Of a stretch of 64,000 nucleotides of DNA, positions 16,612-25,242 are shown piece by piece. The DNA comes from DATKJS01 sp050015275. GTDB lineage: Bacteria; Acidobacteriota; Aminicenantia; Aminicenantales; Saccharicenantaceae. The position numbers and the translations under genes are program-made. Location: NCBI GenBank assembly GCA_050015275.1, contig JBEKBS010000005.1, forward strand, positions 132,128-196,127, in the 5' to 3' direction. The stretch's first letter is position 1. Every line of letters begins with the position of its first letter. The notes under the pieces were generated by a model. It was not told where the DNA came from, ran no database searches, and saw nothing but the letters and a program-made list of their open reading frames with translations.

Positions 16612-19272
16612 ATGAAGGACGAATTCCTCCCTTTTGATATAATGATCATGGCCATGAGAAAAACCGTCGCCTGCGGATTCCTCTTCTGGTTGTGGCTTCC
16701 GGCCCTGGTTTTCGGGGTCCGGCAGGCAGCCCCGCCCCCTCCCCAGACGCCCGAAGCCTTCTTCTCCCAGATCCAGGGCCTCCTCCAAAAAAAAGATTTT
16801 CCTTCCTACCTAGCCGTTGTCGCGCCGGACCTGCGGGCGGGCGAGGAGGAGCGGCTGAAGATCCTCTTCGGGAACCTCAAGATGGAGTCCGTCAGACTGA
16901 AAATGGCCGGCCAAAGCACAGGGGACGATGCCGTGACGCGCCTCTTCTGCCAGGCCTATTTCCAGAACGCCACCTCCGTGATCATCGAAACCTGGCAGCT
17001 CTCCGTGGCCAGCCGGGACGGACGGTGGTCGGTCGTCGGAAAGGATATCAAGGGGACGATCAGCACGCTCTACAAGATCAAGATCCCCTCGGACCGGGCC
17101 GAGCACGTCCGCTCCGTCGAAATCAGCCACTACGACATCCGCCTGGCCTTTGCCGATGCCGCGGTTTTTTATGATAATATCCCCGGCCTCGAAACGGCCT
17201 TTCTGATCATGGGGAAAGGGACCGTCCGCTTTTCCCCGTCCGACCCGATCGAACAGCACCAGCTGGAACTCCTCTACAAAAAGCGGTTCCTGGAGGACGA
17301 CATCGATTACGTCTTCGTCCGGTGCGCCGACGCATTCGCCTCCTCCAATATCCGGATCGTCCGGGGCGAGGGACTGCCGGCCGTATCCCGGGTCGAAAAG
17401 GACCGGGCCGCCGGTCTTTTTTCCCGGAACTATCCCCGTTCTTTCACGATCGAGAGCTCCTTCGGCAGGGAGCTGCTGTCCTTCCTGCCCCAGGGAGAAG
17501 AAGCCGTCTTCGATTTCAAGGCCCGGCGGGCCGGCGAGCTGAGCTATATCTATTACCCGTTTTCGGACGAAGAGGTGAACCTGTACGACCGCTCCAAGGA
17601 ACGGATCATCAGCCTCTACAGCCCGCGTCAGGACAATGGACTGCAGGCCAAACGGCTCCATATCAGCTTCGCGGAAAAGTACGACATCGACCAGTACCAG
17701 GTCGACCTGAGCTACTCTCCGTCAGGATCCTATCTGTCGGCCAAGGCCCGGATCCTGGTCGTCCCCAGGACCGATAACCTGGATTCCCTCAAGTTCCGGT
17801 TCAACCCGGACTTCGAGATCCTCAAGATCTGTGACCAGGAGAAGCGTGAGCTCTTCTACACCCAGGACAAGCTCAGGAAATTTCTTTATGTCTATTTCAT
17901 CGACGCCCCGGCGCTCGGGAGGCGGACCTGGATCGAGGTCTATTATCGGGGGCGGATGACCCCGCCCGCGCCCGCGACGGACGTCGTCTTCCAGGCCGTT
18001 CCGAGGACCAAGCTGCTCTTCCGGCCCCGTTTCGAAACCTTCCTTTTCTCCCAGGCGGGGTTCTGGTATCCCGCGCCTCCTGAGGAGTCTTATTTCCGGG
18101 CCCGGCTGAAGCTCGTCGTTCCGCCCGAATACAAGTGTGTGGCCAACGGCGAGATGGTCGAGCGGGGCGCCTGGAGCGAGATGGGGGATGTCGTCGAGAT
18201 CGAGAAAGCGGGAAGCTCCGTGTATACGTTTGAGACGAAATCGCCCGTCAAATACATGTCCTTCATCGTCGGGAAGTTCGACCGGCGCAAGGAGGGGACG
18301 GATCCGGTCCCGATCGAGACCCTCGTCTCCACGGAGATCGTGGACAGCGACCCGGCCATCTTCGACCACGCCAAGGACATCCTGGACCACTACATCCGGT
18401 CCTTCGGTCCCTTCCCGTACGAGAAGCTGAGCATCGTCACGAGGCTTTTCCCCGTGGCCGGCGGCCACAGCCCGGCGTCTTTCGTCGTCCTGAACCAGAT
18501 CCCCTGGATCGGGGACAATCCTTACCCGCTCACCTCGAACAACGCGGTCAACCTTTCGAACTGGGACGAGTATTTCCTGGCCCACGAGATCGCCCACCAG
18601 TGGTGGGGGCAGGGCCTCTCCTTCGCCACGTACAGGGACCAGTGGCTGAGCGAGGGCCTGGCCCAATTCGCGGCGGCCTCCTATCTCCGGGCAAAGTACG
18701 GCGAGTCGGCCTACGGCGCCATCCTCAAGAAGTTCTCCCAATGGACCGAGAAGAAGTCCGCCATGGGCCCCATCTCCCTCGGGTCCCGGCTGAGCTTCTT
18801 CGATTTCGACGCTTACCAGGCCATCATCTATGACAAGGCGGCCCTGGCCCTGTTCATGCTCGAGGACCTTCTCGGCGGCGAGGTCTTTTTCACAGGCCTG
18901 AAGGAGTTTTACGCGAAGTTCAAGTTCAGGGCGGCCAGCACCGAGAATTTCATCGCGACCATGGAGCGTGTTTCGGGCCGGGACCTGGCGGACTTCTTCG
19001 AGGGCTGGTTCCGGTCCTACGAGCTGCCGGACGTCCAAACGTCCTGGTCCGAGGAAAACGTCGGCGGCAGCAGCCGGCTGAGGATCCGGGTGAACCAGGT
19101 CAAGGGCCGCTTCGTCTTTCCTCTCTGGATCGAATGGACGACCGGCGGTGAGACCCATAGAGAGATGGCGGTCATCGGCCAGCCCAGCCAGGAGGTCGTC
19201 CTGCCGGTCGCGGGAAAGGTCGACAGGGTCCGGATCAATCCCCGGCGGGCCGTTCCGGGCAAGTTCTCTTAG
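16612..19272 (+). CDS. M1-family zinc aminopeptidase, exported
   Basis: The 886-residue protein is an M1 (gluzincin) aminopeptidase that removes N-terminal residues from peptides. The zinc site is HEIAH at residues 658-662, followed after 18 residues by the glutamate in SEGLAQFAA. The N-terminal ~450 residues form a long region without a domain I recognise. A hydrophobic signal-like segment (MRKTVACGFLFWLWLPALVF) starts at residue 15. The ATG at 16612 has a good AGGAG. However, a perfect extended -10 (TGATATAAT, 16635-16643) lies within the first codons, so a second transcript could start translation at 16648 or 16654 and give a better signal peptide. The export and the sigma-54-like promoter suggest regulated peptide scavenging. 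Confidence 0.88.
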   Translation: MKDEFLPFDIMIMAMRKTVACGFLFWLWLPALVFGVRQAAPPPPQTPEAFFSQIQGLLQKKDFPSYLAVVAPDLRAGEEERLKILFGNLKMESVRLKMAGQSTGDDAVTRLFCQAYFQNATSVIIETWQLSVASRDGRWSVVGKDIKGTISTLYKIKIPSDRAEHVRSVEISHYDIRLAFADAAVFYDNIPGLETAFLIMGKGTVRFSPSDPIEQHQLELLYKKRFLEDDIDYVFVRCADAFASSNIRIVRGEGLPAVSRVEKDRAAGLFSRNYPRSFTIESSFGRELLSFLPQGEEAVFDFKARRAGELSYIYYPFSDEEVNLYDRSKERIISLYSPRQDNGLQAKRLHISFAEKYDIDQYQVDLSYSPSGSYLSAKARILVVPRTDNLDSLKFRFNPDFEILKICDQEKRELFYTQDKLRKFLYVYFIDAPALGRRTWIEVYYRGRMTPPAPATDVVFQAVPRTKLLFRPRFETFLFSQAGFWYPAPPEESYFRARLKLVVPPEYKCVANGEMVERGAWSEMGDVVEIEKAGSSVYTFETKSPVKYMSFIVGKFDRRKEGTDPVPIETLVSTEIVDSDPAIFDHAKDILDHYIRSFGPFPYEKLSIVTRLFPVAGGHSPASFVVLNQIPWIGDNPYPLTSNNAVNLSNWDEYFLAHEIAHQWWGQGLSFATYRDQWLSEGLAQFAAASYLRAKYGESAYGAILKKFSQWTEKKSAMGPISLGSRLSFFDFDAYQAIIYDKAALALFMLEDLLGGEVFFTGLKEFYAKFKFRAASTENFIATMERVSGRDLADFFEGWFRSYELPDVQTSWSEENVGGSSRLRIRVNQVKGRFVFPLWIEWTTGGETHREMAVIGQPSQEVVLPVAGKVDRVRINPRRAVPGKFS

Positions 19273-19281
19273 AGCCCTTTC

Positions 19282-19296
19282 GCCGCCGGGCGGCGC
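19282..19296. repeat. GC-rich dyad between convergent genes
   Basis: CGCCGCC and GGCGGCG face each other around one base in the 38-base gap between the M1 peptidase and the convergent NtrC-type gene. It could be a weak bidirectional terminator, but no T run follows. Confidence 0.3.
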
Positions 19297-19310
19297 GCCC
19301 CGGCTTCCGC

Positions 19311-20702
19311 TCAGGCCCCAACGTCCTCCGTGTCGATCTCGAGCCGCTTGATCATCTCGTTCAGGGTCGTCGGCTTGACCCCGAGCAGCTTCGCGGCCTG
19401 TTTCTGGACACCCTTGGTCTTCTTGAGGGCCGTCAGGATGACCTTCTTCTGGAAGCCCTGGGTCCTTTCCCGCAAGTCCAGGGACTCCCCGGGCGAGATC
19501 GGCCAGGTTTCGGTCAGGGCTTCCTTCGTCAGGAAGAAGGGGGGGAGGGACTCCCGGGTGATGATCTTGGACCGGGAGAAAACCACGGCCCGCTCGATGA
19601 GGTTCTCGAGCTCGCGGACGTTTCCGGGCCAGTCGTAGGCGTCGAGGATCTCGAAGACGTCCTCGCTGGCGCCCTCGACCTCCTTGCGGTTCTCCCGGGC
19701 GTAAAGATCGATGAAGTGCCTGACGAGAAGGGGGATGTCCTCCTTCCGGCGCCTGAGCGGCGGCAGCTCGATCTTGATGACGTTCAGGCGGTAGAAGAGG
19801 TCCTTCCGGAACGTCTTCTGGGCGATCATCTCTTCGATGTCCGTGTTGGTGGCGGCGATGATCCGGACGTCGACCTTGATCGTCTCGGTCCCGCCGAGCC
19901 TCATGAACTCCCTCTCCTGCATGACCCGCAGGAGCTTGGCCTGCGTTTCGAGGTTGATGGACGAGACCTCGTCGAAGAATATCGTCCCCCTGTCGGCCGT
20001 CTCGAAGAGCCCTTTCTTCAGGGCCACTGCCCCCGTGAAGGCCCCCTTGACGTGGCCGAACAGGTGGCTTTCGAGGAGGTCGGGCGGGAGCGAACCGCTG
20101 TTGACGATGACGAAGGGCTCGCCCTCGCGGTTGGAGTTCAGGTGGATGGCGCGGGCGACGAGCTCTTTTCCCGTGCCGCTTTCTCCCTGAAGGAGGATGG
20201 TGCTCCTGGTCGGCGCGGCCGCCTTGACGAGCTCGAAGACGGCCTGCATGGCGGGGCCTTTGCCGATGATGTTCGAGAAGCTGAACCTCTGGCGAAGCTC
20301 ATCCTTGAGCCGGAGGTTCTCCTCCTGGAGCCGCCTGCGCTCCACGGCCCTTTCGATCGTCATCAGCAGCTCGTCGTGCTTGAAAGGTTTCTGGACGTAG
20401 TCCAGGGCGCCGATCTTCATGGCCGAGATGGCGGACTCCACGGACCCATAGGCCGTGATGATGATGACGGCGGCCGCGGGGTCGATCTTCTTGATCCTCT
20501 GGAGGACCTCGATCCCGTCCATCCCGGGCATGAGGAGGTCCAGGAGGACGACGTCACAGGATTGGGACGCGAATTTTCCCAGGCCCTCCTCCCCGGAGGA
20601 GGAGATCTCGACCTCGTAGCCCTCGGAGGTCAGGAGCTGGCCGAGGACGTCATGAATGACGGGCTCGTCGTCGATGACGTGGATGATGCCTTTGCTGCTC
20701 AT
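19311..20702 (-). CDS. NtrC-family sigma-54-dependent response regulator
   Basis: The 463-residue protein has the full NtrC layout. A receiver domain covers residues 5-120 with phospho-acceptor D55 (VVLLDLLMPGMDG). The AAA+ sigma-54 interaction domain has Walker A GESGTGKE, the GAFTGA loop that contacts sigma-54, and DEVSSINLETQAK. The C-terminal Fis-type helix-turn-helix reads KQAAKLLGVKPTTLNEMI. It is encoded just after its likely partner histidine kinase, with 3 bases between them, so the two form a two-component system. Sigma-54-type promoters at 16566 and 56701 are candidate targets. Confidence 0.95.
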   Translation of the reverse strand: MSSKGIIHVIDDEPVIHDVLGQLLTSEGYEVEISSSGEEGLGKFASQSCDVVLLDLLMPGMDGIEVLQRIKKIDPAAAVIIITAYGSVESAISAMKIGALDYVQKPFKHDELLMTIERAVERRRLQEENLRLKDELRQRFSFSNIIGKGPAMQAVFELVKAAAPTRSTILLQGESGTGKELVARAIHLNSNREGEPFVIVNSGSLPPDLLESHLFGHVKGAFTGAVALKKGLFETADRGTIFFDEVSSINLETQAKLLRVMQEREFMRLGGTETIKVDVRIIAATNTDIEEMIAQKTFRKDLFYRLNVIKIELPPLRRRKEDIPLLVRHFIDLYARENRKEVEGASEDVFEILDAYDWPGNVRELENLIERAVVFSRSKIITRESLPPFFLTKEALTETWPISPGESLDLRERTQGFQKKVILTALKKTKGVQKQAAKLLGVKPTTLNEMIKRLEIDTEDVGA

Positions 20703-20705
20703 GGG

Positions 20706-23549
20706 TCATGTCCTGAATGGGAGAGTTTCCTGTCTTTGGCGGACGCTCGCCCCCGCAGGGAGGGTGATGATGAAAACGGAGCCCTTCCCGACCTCGCTCT
20801 CCACCTCGATGTGGCCTTCGTGCTCCTTGATGATGGCGTAGCTGATCGAGAGCCCCAAGCCCGTCCCCTTGCCGATCCCCTTGGTCGTGAAGAAGGGGTC
20901 GAAGATATGGGGCAGATGCTCGGGCTTGATCCCCGTCCCGGTGTCCGAGATCCGGACGACTGCCTGGTCGCCGGCTCCTGTCAGCCGGATGCCGAGAGTC
21001 CCGCCCTGAGGCATGGCGTCGAGGGCGTTGAGGATGATGTTGATGAAGACCTGTTGCAACCGTTCGCCCCGGGCCTGGATGGGGGGGACCGGGTGGAGGT
21101 CGAGCTCGAGACGGATGTTCATGTTCTTGAGCTTGTAGTCGATGAGGGACAGGATCTCCTCGAGGCTCTCCTTGATATTGACCCGGTGGAAGGAGGTGTC
21201 CGAGGGGTTCCGGGCGAAGGTCAGGAGGTTCTTGATGATCCGGGCGACCCGGTCCGTCTGGGCTTCGACCTTTTCGAGGAGTTGGGCGTAGTGGGTGTCG
21301 GTCAGCTTCTTCTGCAGCATCTGGATGTAGCTCGAGATGCCGGTGAGGGGGGTGTTGATCTCGTGGGCGACGCCGGCCGAGAGGAGCCCGATCGAGGCGA
21401 GCTTCTCCGAGGTCATGAGCCGCTGCTGGAGGCTGATCTTCTCCGTGATGTCCTCAAAGACGATGATGGTCCCGTAAGGCTGGAGAGCGTTGTCGAGGAG
21501 CGGGGTCCTGGCGATGTCGAAGATCTTTTTGCCTCCGCCGGGGATCTCCAGGGTGATCTCGCTCAGGAGCCGGAAATCCTGCTGGGTTTCCCGGGGGAAA
21601 AGGGCCGAGTACGTTTGGGGCCCCAACACCTCTTCGAGGTCTTTCCGGAGGGCCGCCTCTTTCCTCAATCCCATCAGGTCCTCCAGGACCCGGTTCCAGC
21701 CGATGATGAGCCCTCCCTCGTCGATGACGGCGACCCCCACGGTCAGGCTTTCGATGATGTTCTCGCTGTAGTCCTTGAGACGCTGCATTTCCAGGGCCCG
21801 GACGATCTCCCGGCTATAAAGGTCGGCGTTCTCGAGGGCTAGGGCCGCCGACCCCGAGATGGTCGTCATCAGCTCCCAGTCCTCGCTCGTGAGGAACGAG
21901 CCGTCGGCCTTTTTCCCCATGATGAGGCAGCCGATGACCTTGGACTCGACCTTGAGGGGGAGGAAATGGAAAAATCCCAGACGGGCGAACTTGTCCAGAG
22001 ACGGCTGAAGGACGCTCGAACCCCTCGGCGGGAAAGCGGAGAGATGGTCCCTGTCCGTCATCTGGGCGAGCATCGGATCGTCGAAGGAGATTAAAACCGG
22101 AAGAGGGGACTCCTCGCCCCGCGAGCTCAGGACCTTGAAGGACGTCCGGTCGCCCTCGTCGGCCAGGAGCAGCGCGACGGTCTTCAGGGACAGGGCGTTG
22201 GCGATGGCCTCGAGGAGCGACTGGGAGAGCTTCTGGAGGTTCCGCTCCCGGCTGAGCTCCCGGCTGATGAACATCAGCGTTTTCCGGTATTCGTAGCTCT
22301 TCCTGTAAATGGCCCGGTCGAGGAGGGTCTGAAAGAGCTTCTTGAGCGGGGTGAAGAGCGTGGCCCCGAGGATGATGGCGGTGACCACCATGACCGCGAT
22401 CTTCAGGCGGTTTCCCGAGATGAGGGTCGTCTGGGAGATGATGATGAAATAGAGGGAGGCGATGACGAAAAAAGAGAAGATCAGGGTCGCCGCCTTCTTG
22501 AGGACGACCTCGATGTCAACGAGCTTGTAGCGGGAGATGGAGTAGGAAAACGTCAGGGGGATGAGGGCCTGGAGGAGGATCGTGAGCTCCGCGCCCGTGG
22601 ACGGGATCCGGCCGATGATGAAGGGGATGACATAAAAAGCCATCGAGGGCAGGATCCCGAAGGCCAGGCCGCCGACGATGAGCCGGAGCTGTTTTTTGAC
22701 GAGGATGTTCGGCGCCCGGAGGGTGCTGTGGGCCAGGATCCCAAGGGTGATGAGCGAGAAAAGAGCCAGGTGGATGAGCTCCAGGCGCTCGAGGCCGTCC
22801 CGGAGCCTGAGGGCCGCGACCTCGCTCAAGGCCTTCGGCAGGGGCACGTGGAGCCGGACGCGGGCCAGAAAGAGGGCGGCTGCCGGCGCATAGATGAGGG
22901 AGAACGTGACGGTCTTGTCCTTGAGGAACCGCTTCCGCAGGGGAAAGATCATGAAGAAATGGAGGAGGAGGGGCGGGAACGCCAGGAAGGCGACCTTGTC
23001 GAGCCCGTAGAAAACGAGGTCGAGGGTATCCAGCTCCCCGGTCGGCGAAAAGATATTGAAGGCCGCGAACGACAGGGCCAGGAGATAGAAGAAGATATAA
23101 GGCAGGGTCAGCTGCATCCTCGAATTGATGAAGATGACGAGACTGATCACCAGGGTCGTCAGCCCGACCAGGACGAGGTAGAAATAGATGAGATCGGGGC
23201 CCTTTTTCTGAGGATAGAAATGCGGGTAGATCTGCTGGCCGGCGCGATTGATCTCGTACCGGACTTCCTGATCGGACGTGGAGGCGATATAGAGGTTCTT
23301 GGAGAGGTCGATCCTGGTCCGGATCGGGATCTTGTTGATCGCGGAAAGGATGTCCCCTTCCCGGATGCCCGCCCGGAGGGAGGCGTCGCTCGTGGGGTCC
23401 ACCCTGACGGCCGTCAGGCCGTTCCGGGTCTGTTCCCAGACGACACCGTCGGTCACCTCTCTCCAGACGGCCTTCCGGTAGACATTGAGCCCGCCCAGGA
23501 CGAAGATCACGAGGATGATGGCGAAAACCAGGACGGCCTGTTTTTTCAT
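20706..23549 (-). CDS. Membrane PDZ-GAF-PAS hybrid-input histidine kinase
   Basis: The 947-residue sensor kinase combines several input modules. An N-terminal transmembrane helix (about 5-25) is followed by a PDZ-like segment (DPTSDASLRAGIREGDILSA) facing the periplasm. Next come about eight further transmembrane helices (roughly 120-400), a GAF-like domain (about 440-600), a PAS domain (about 625-720) and the kinase core. The phospho-accepting histidine is near H729 in AGVAHEINTPLTGI. ATPase boxes are seen as NIILNALDAMPQGG, DTGTGIKPE and GKGTGLGLSISYAI. It precedes the NtrC-type regulator gene. The PDZ-like input suggests sensing of protein termini or envelope stress; this is inference. Confidence 0.92.
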   Translation of the reverse strand: MKKQAVLVFAIILVIFVLGGLNVYRKAVWREVTDGVVWEQTRNGLTAVRVDPTSDASLRAGIREGDILSAINKIPIRTRIDLSKNLYIASTSDQEVRYEINRAGQQIYPHFYPQKKGPDLIYFYLVLVGLTTLVISLVIFINSRMQLTLPYIFFYLLALSFAAFNIFSPTGELDTLDLVFYGLDKVAFLAFPPLLLHFFMIFPLRKRFLKDKTVTFSLIYAPAAALFLARVRLHVPLPKALSEVAALRLRDGLERLELIHLALFSLITLGILAHSTLRAPNILVKKQLRLIVGGLAFGILPSMAFYVIPFIIGRIPSTGAELTILLQALIPLTFSYSISRYKLVDIEVVLKKAATLIFSFFVIASLYFIIISQTTLISGNRLKIAVMVVTAIILGATLFTPLKKLFQTLLDRAIYRKSYEYRKTLMFISRELSRERNLQKLSQSLLEAIANALSLKTVALLLADEGDRTSFKVLSSRGEESPLPVLISFDDPMLAQMTDRDHLSAFPPRGSSVLQPSLDKFARLGFFHFLPLKVESKVIGCLIMGKKADGSFLTSEDWELMTTISGSAALALENADLYSREIVRALEMQRLKDYSENIIESLTVGVAVIDEGGLIIGWNRVLEDLMGLRKEAALRKDLEEVLGPQTYSALFPRETQQDFRLLSEITLEIPGGGKKIFDIARTPLLDNALQPYGTIIVFEDITEKISLQQRLMTSEKLASIGLLSAGVAHEINTPLTGISSYIQMLQKKLTDTHYAQLLEKVEAQTDRVARIIKNLLTFARNPSDTSFHRVNIKESLEEILSLIDYKLKNMNIRLELDLHPVPPIQARGERLQQVFINIILNALDAMPQGGTLGIRLTGAGDQAVVRISDTGTGIKPEHLPHIFDPFFTTKGIGKGTGLGLSISYAIIKEHEGHIEVESEVGKGSVFIITLPAGASVRQRQETLPFRT

Positions 23550-23607
23550 GGGCTCAATCCCAAACGCCCCGCATCATCGGCAATCCAAAAAATTGAATCC
23601 GCTTCAT

Positions 23608-23622
23608 AAAAAAAATATCCTA
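23608..23622 (-). terminator. possible terminator after the small secreted-protein gene
   Basis: Read leftward, a run of eight T residues (23615-23608) follows a weak stem (TCCT-N4-TAGGA) just past the stop at 23620. The stem is short, so confidence is low. Confidence 0.35.
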
Positions 23623-23895
23623 GTCCAGGACGTGCCGAGAGCCGGCCCGGATGGCCCATCTGACGGCTCCCTGGCCGAGGAGGTTCTTGACGGTCGGATC
23701 CTCTTTTAGCCCCAGCGGCTGGGTGCTCCTCGAGAGGAACCCGCTCATATAATCGTACTTTGGCTTCTGGGTTTCCTGAGGGGCGGCCTGCTGGCTGGAG
23801 GAGGCCCAGAGCGGCCGGGCAAGCCCGGGCTTCAAGACAGCCTGGATGGCGGCTAGAGCAAGGACGCCAGAGACGAGAACGAAAGCTTTTTTCAC
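23620..23895 (-). CDS. Small secreted protein of unknown function
   Basis: I do not recognise this 91-residue product. Starting at GTG (23893-23895), it begins KKAFVLVSGVLALAAIQAVL, a typical signal peptide. The mature part is rich in Q, P and S and ends in a basic stretch (WAIRAGSRHVLD). It lies between the kinase-regulator pair and the divergent pilus operon. The GTG start is chosen because the frame upstream of it is covered by a good promoter, whose -10 box ends only 7 bases before the GTG, so the mRNA may be leaderless. Confidence 0.55.
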   Translation of the reverse strand: MKKAFVLVSGVLALAAIQAVLKPGLARPLWASSSQQAAPQETQKPKYDYMSGFLSRSTQPLGLKEDPTVKNLLGQGAVRWAIRAGSRHVLD

Positions 23896-23902
23896 TTCAT
23901 AA

Positions 23903-23931
23903 AAAATAGAACTTTCTTTCCCCTTTGTCAA
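23903..23931 (-). promoter_or_regulatory. sigma-70-type promoter of the small secreted-protein gene
   Basis: TTGACA (23931-23926) and TATTTT (23908-23903) are spaced by 17 bases on the minus strand. The predicted start point nearly coincides with the GTG at 23895. Confidence 0.55.
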
Positions 23932-23947
23932 TCAGGAGGGCCCCCGT

Positions 23948-23977
23948 TTGACAAAATCATTGGGGCTGGAATAGATT
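23948..23977 (+). promoter_or_regulatory. putative promoter of the pilus assembly operon
   Basis: TTGACA (23948-23953) and TAGATT (23972-23977) are spaced by 18 bases, 35 bases upstream of the pilC ATG. Confidence 0.5.
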
Positions 23978-24012
23978 AGAGACAAAATTTGTTATCAGAG
24001 GCGTTTCTCAAG

Positions 24013-25221
24013 ATGCCCTATTTTTCGTGCCGGGTCGCCGCCGAGGATGGAAGGATCGTCACCCGGGACCTCCTGGCCTCTTCGGCGGAAGAATGCCGGA
24101 GATCCCTCCAGGCGGACGGTTCCCTCGTCCTATCCGTCCGGCGTGACTGGAAGGCGTTCCAGGCCCAGGGCATCCGCTTCGGCCGGAAGATCAAGGAGAG
24201 GGACTTCATCCTCTTCAACCAGGAGCTGGTGGCCTTGATCAAGTCCGGCTATCCGATCCTCCGAAGCCTGGAAGTGATATCAGGCCGGCTCAAGAACATC
24301 TACCTGAAGGAGCTCCTGACGAAGGTCGCCAACGACGTCAAGCTGGGAAAGGCCCTCTCGGAGGCGTTCCTCCCCTATGAGAAATCTTTCGGGACGGTCT
24401 ATACGGCAAGCCTGATGGCCGGGGAAAGGAGCGGCAATCTGCCCGGGGCCATCAACCGTTACGTCCAATATGCCAAGGTCATTTCCCAGACGCGGTCCCG
24501 CATCCGGTCCGCCCTGGCCTACCCGACGCTCCTCATCATCTTCGGGTTCATCCTCTTCGGCATCCTGGTCAACTTCATCCTGCCCCGCTTCGCGAGCTTC
24601 TACCAGGATTTCCAGGCCCAACTCCCCGGCATCACGCGCATCATCATGTCCATTTCCCTGGCCGTGAACGCCCACTGGTACCTCTTCCCCGCCGTTCTGA
24701 CGGCAGTCACCGTCTTGGTCCTGAACCGGAGACGAAGGCCGGATTTCCGGCTTCGCCTGGACAGGCTGAAGCTCCGGGTCCCCTACGGCAAGACGATCTG
24801 GCTCGAATCGAGCATCGCCATCTTCAGCCGGACGCTGGGGCTTCTCCTCGAGGCGGGCATCTCCCTCCTCCAGGCGATCGGCATCGCCATCCAGTCGGTC
24901 CCCAACGCCCATCTCTCGCGGACGATGGGGGATGTCCCCGATTCCATCAAGAACGGTGAAGGCCTGTCGGAATCTCTAGCCAAGTCCGGGGCGCTTCCCC
25001 CCCTGGCCTTGGACATGATCCGGATCGGCGAGTCCTCGGCCAACCTCCAGGGCATGCTCGGCGACGTGGCCGACTTTTACGACGACCGGATTCGTGTTAA
25101 AATCGATACGCTGGTGTCCTTGATCGAACCGGTCGTCATCATCTTCATGGGACTCGTGGTCGCAGGGATGCTCCTGGCCATCTACTTGCCCATCTTCAAC
25201 GTGATCAGGATCACGCGATGA
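24013..25221 (+). CDS. pilC: Type IV pilus/type II secretion inner-membrane platform protein (PilC/GspF)
   Basis: The 402-residue protein is the polytopic platform that works with the assembly ATPase to extrude pilins. It shows two GspF domains, each ending in membrane helices: YPTLLIIFGFILFGILVNFI near residue 175 and a terminal pair with VVIIFMGLVVAGMLLAIYLP. Typical signatures are GYPILRSLEVISG, LSEAFLPYEKSF and ALDMIRIGESS. The ATG at 24013 is used rather than an upstream TTG; the ribosome binding site is weak. It is the first gene of a compact seven-gene assembly operon. Confidence 0.92.
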   Translation: MPYFSCRVAAEDGRIVTRDLLASSAEECRRSLQADGSLVLSVRRDWKAFQAQGIRFGRKIKERDFILFNQELVALIKSGYPILRSLEVISGRLKNIYLKELLTKVANDVKLGKALSEAFLPYEKSFGTVYTASLMAGERSGNLPGAINRYVQYAKVISQTRSRIRSALAYPTLLIIFGFILFGILVNFILPRFASFYQDFQAQLPGITRIIMSISLAVNAHWYLFPAVLTAVTVLVLNRRRRPDFRLRLDRLKLRVPYGKTIWLESSIAIFSRTLGLLLEAGISLLQAIGIAIQSVPNAHLSRTMGDVPDSIKNGEGLSESLAKSGALPPLALDMIRIGESSANLQGMLGDVADFYDDRIRVKIDTLVSLIEPVVIIFMGLVVAGMLLAIYLPIFNVIRITR

Positions 25222-25242
25222 AAGGCCCGCGGGAGAAGCGGT

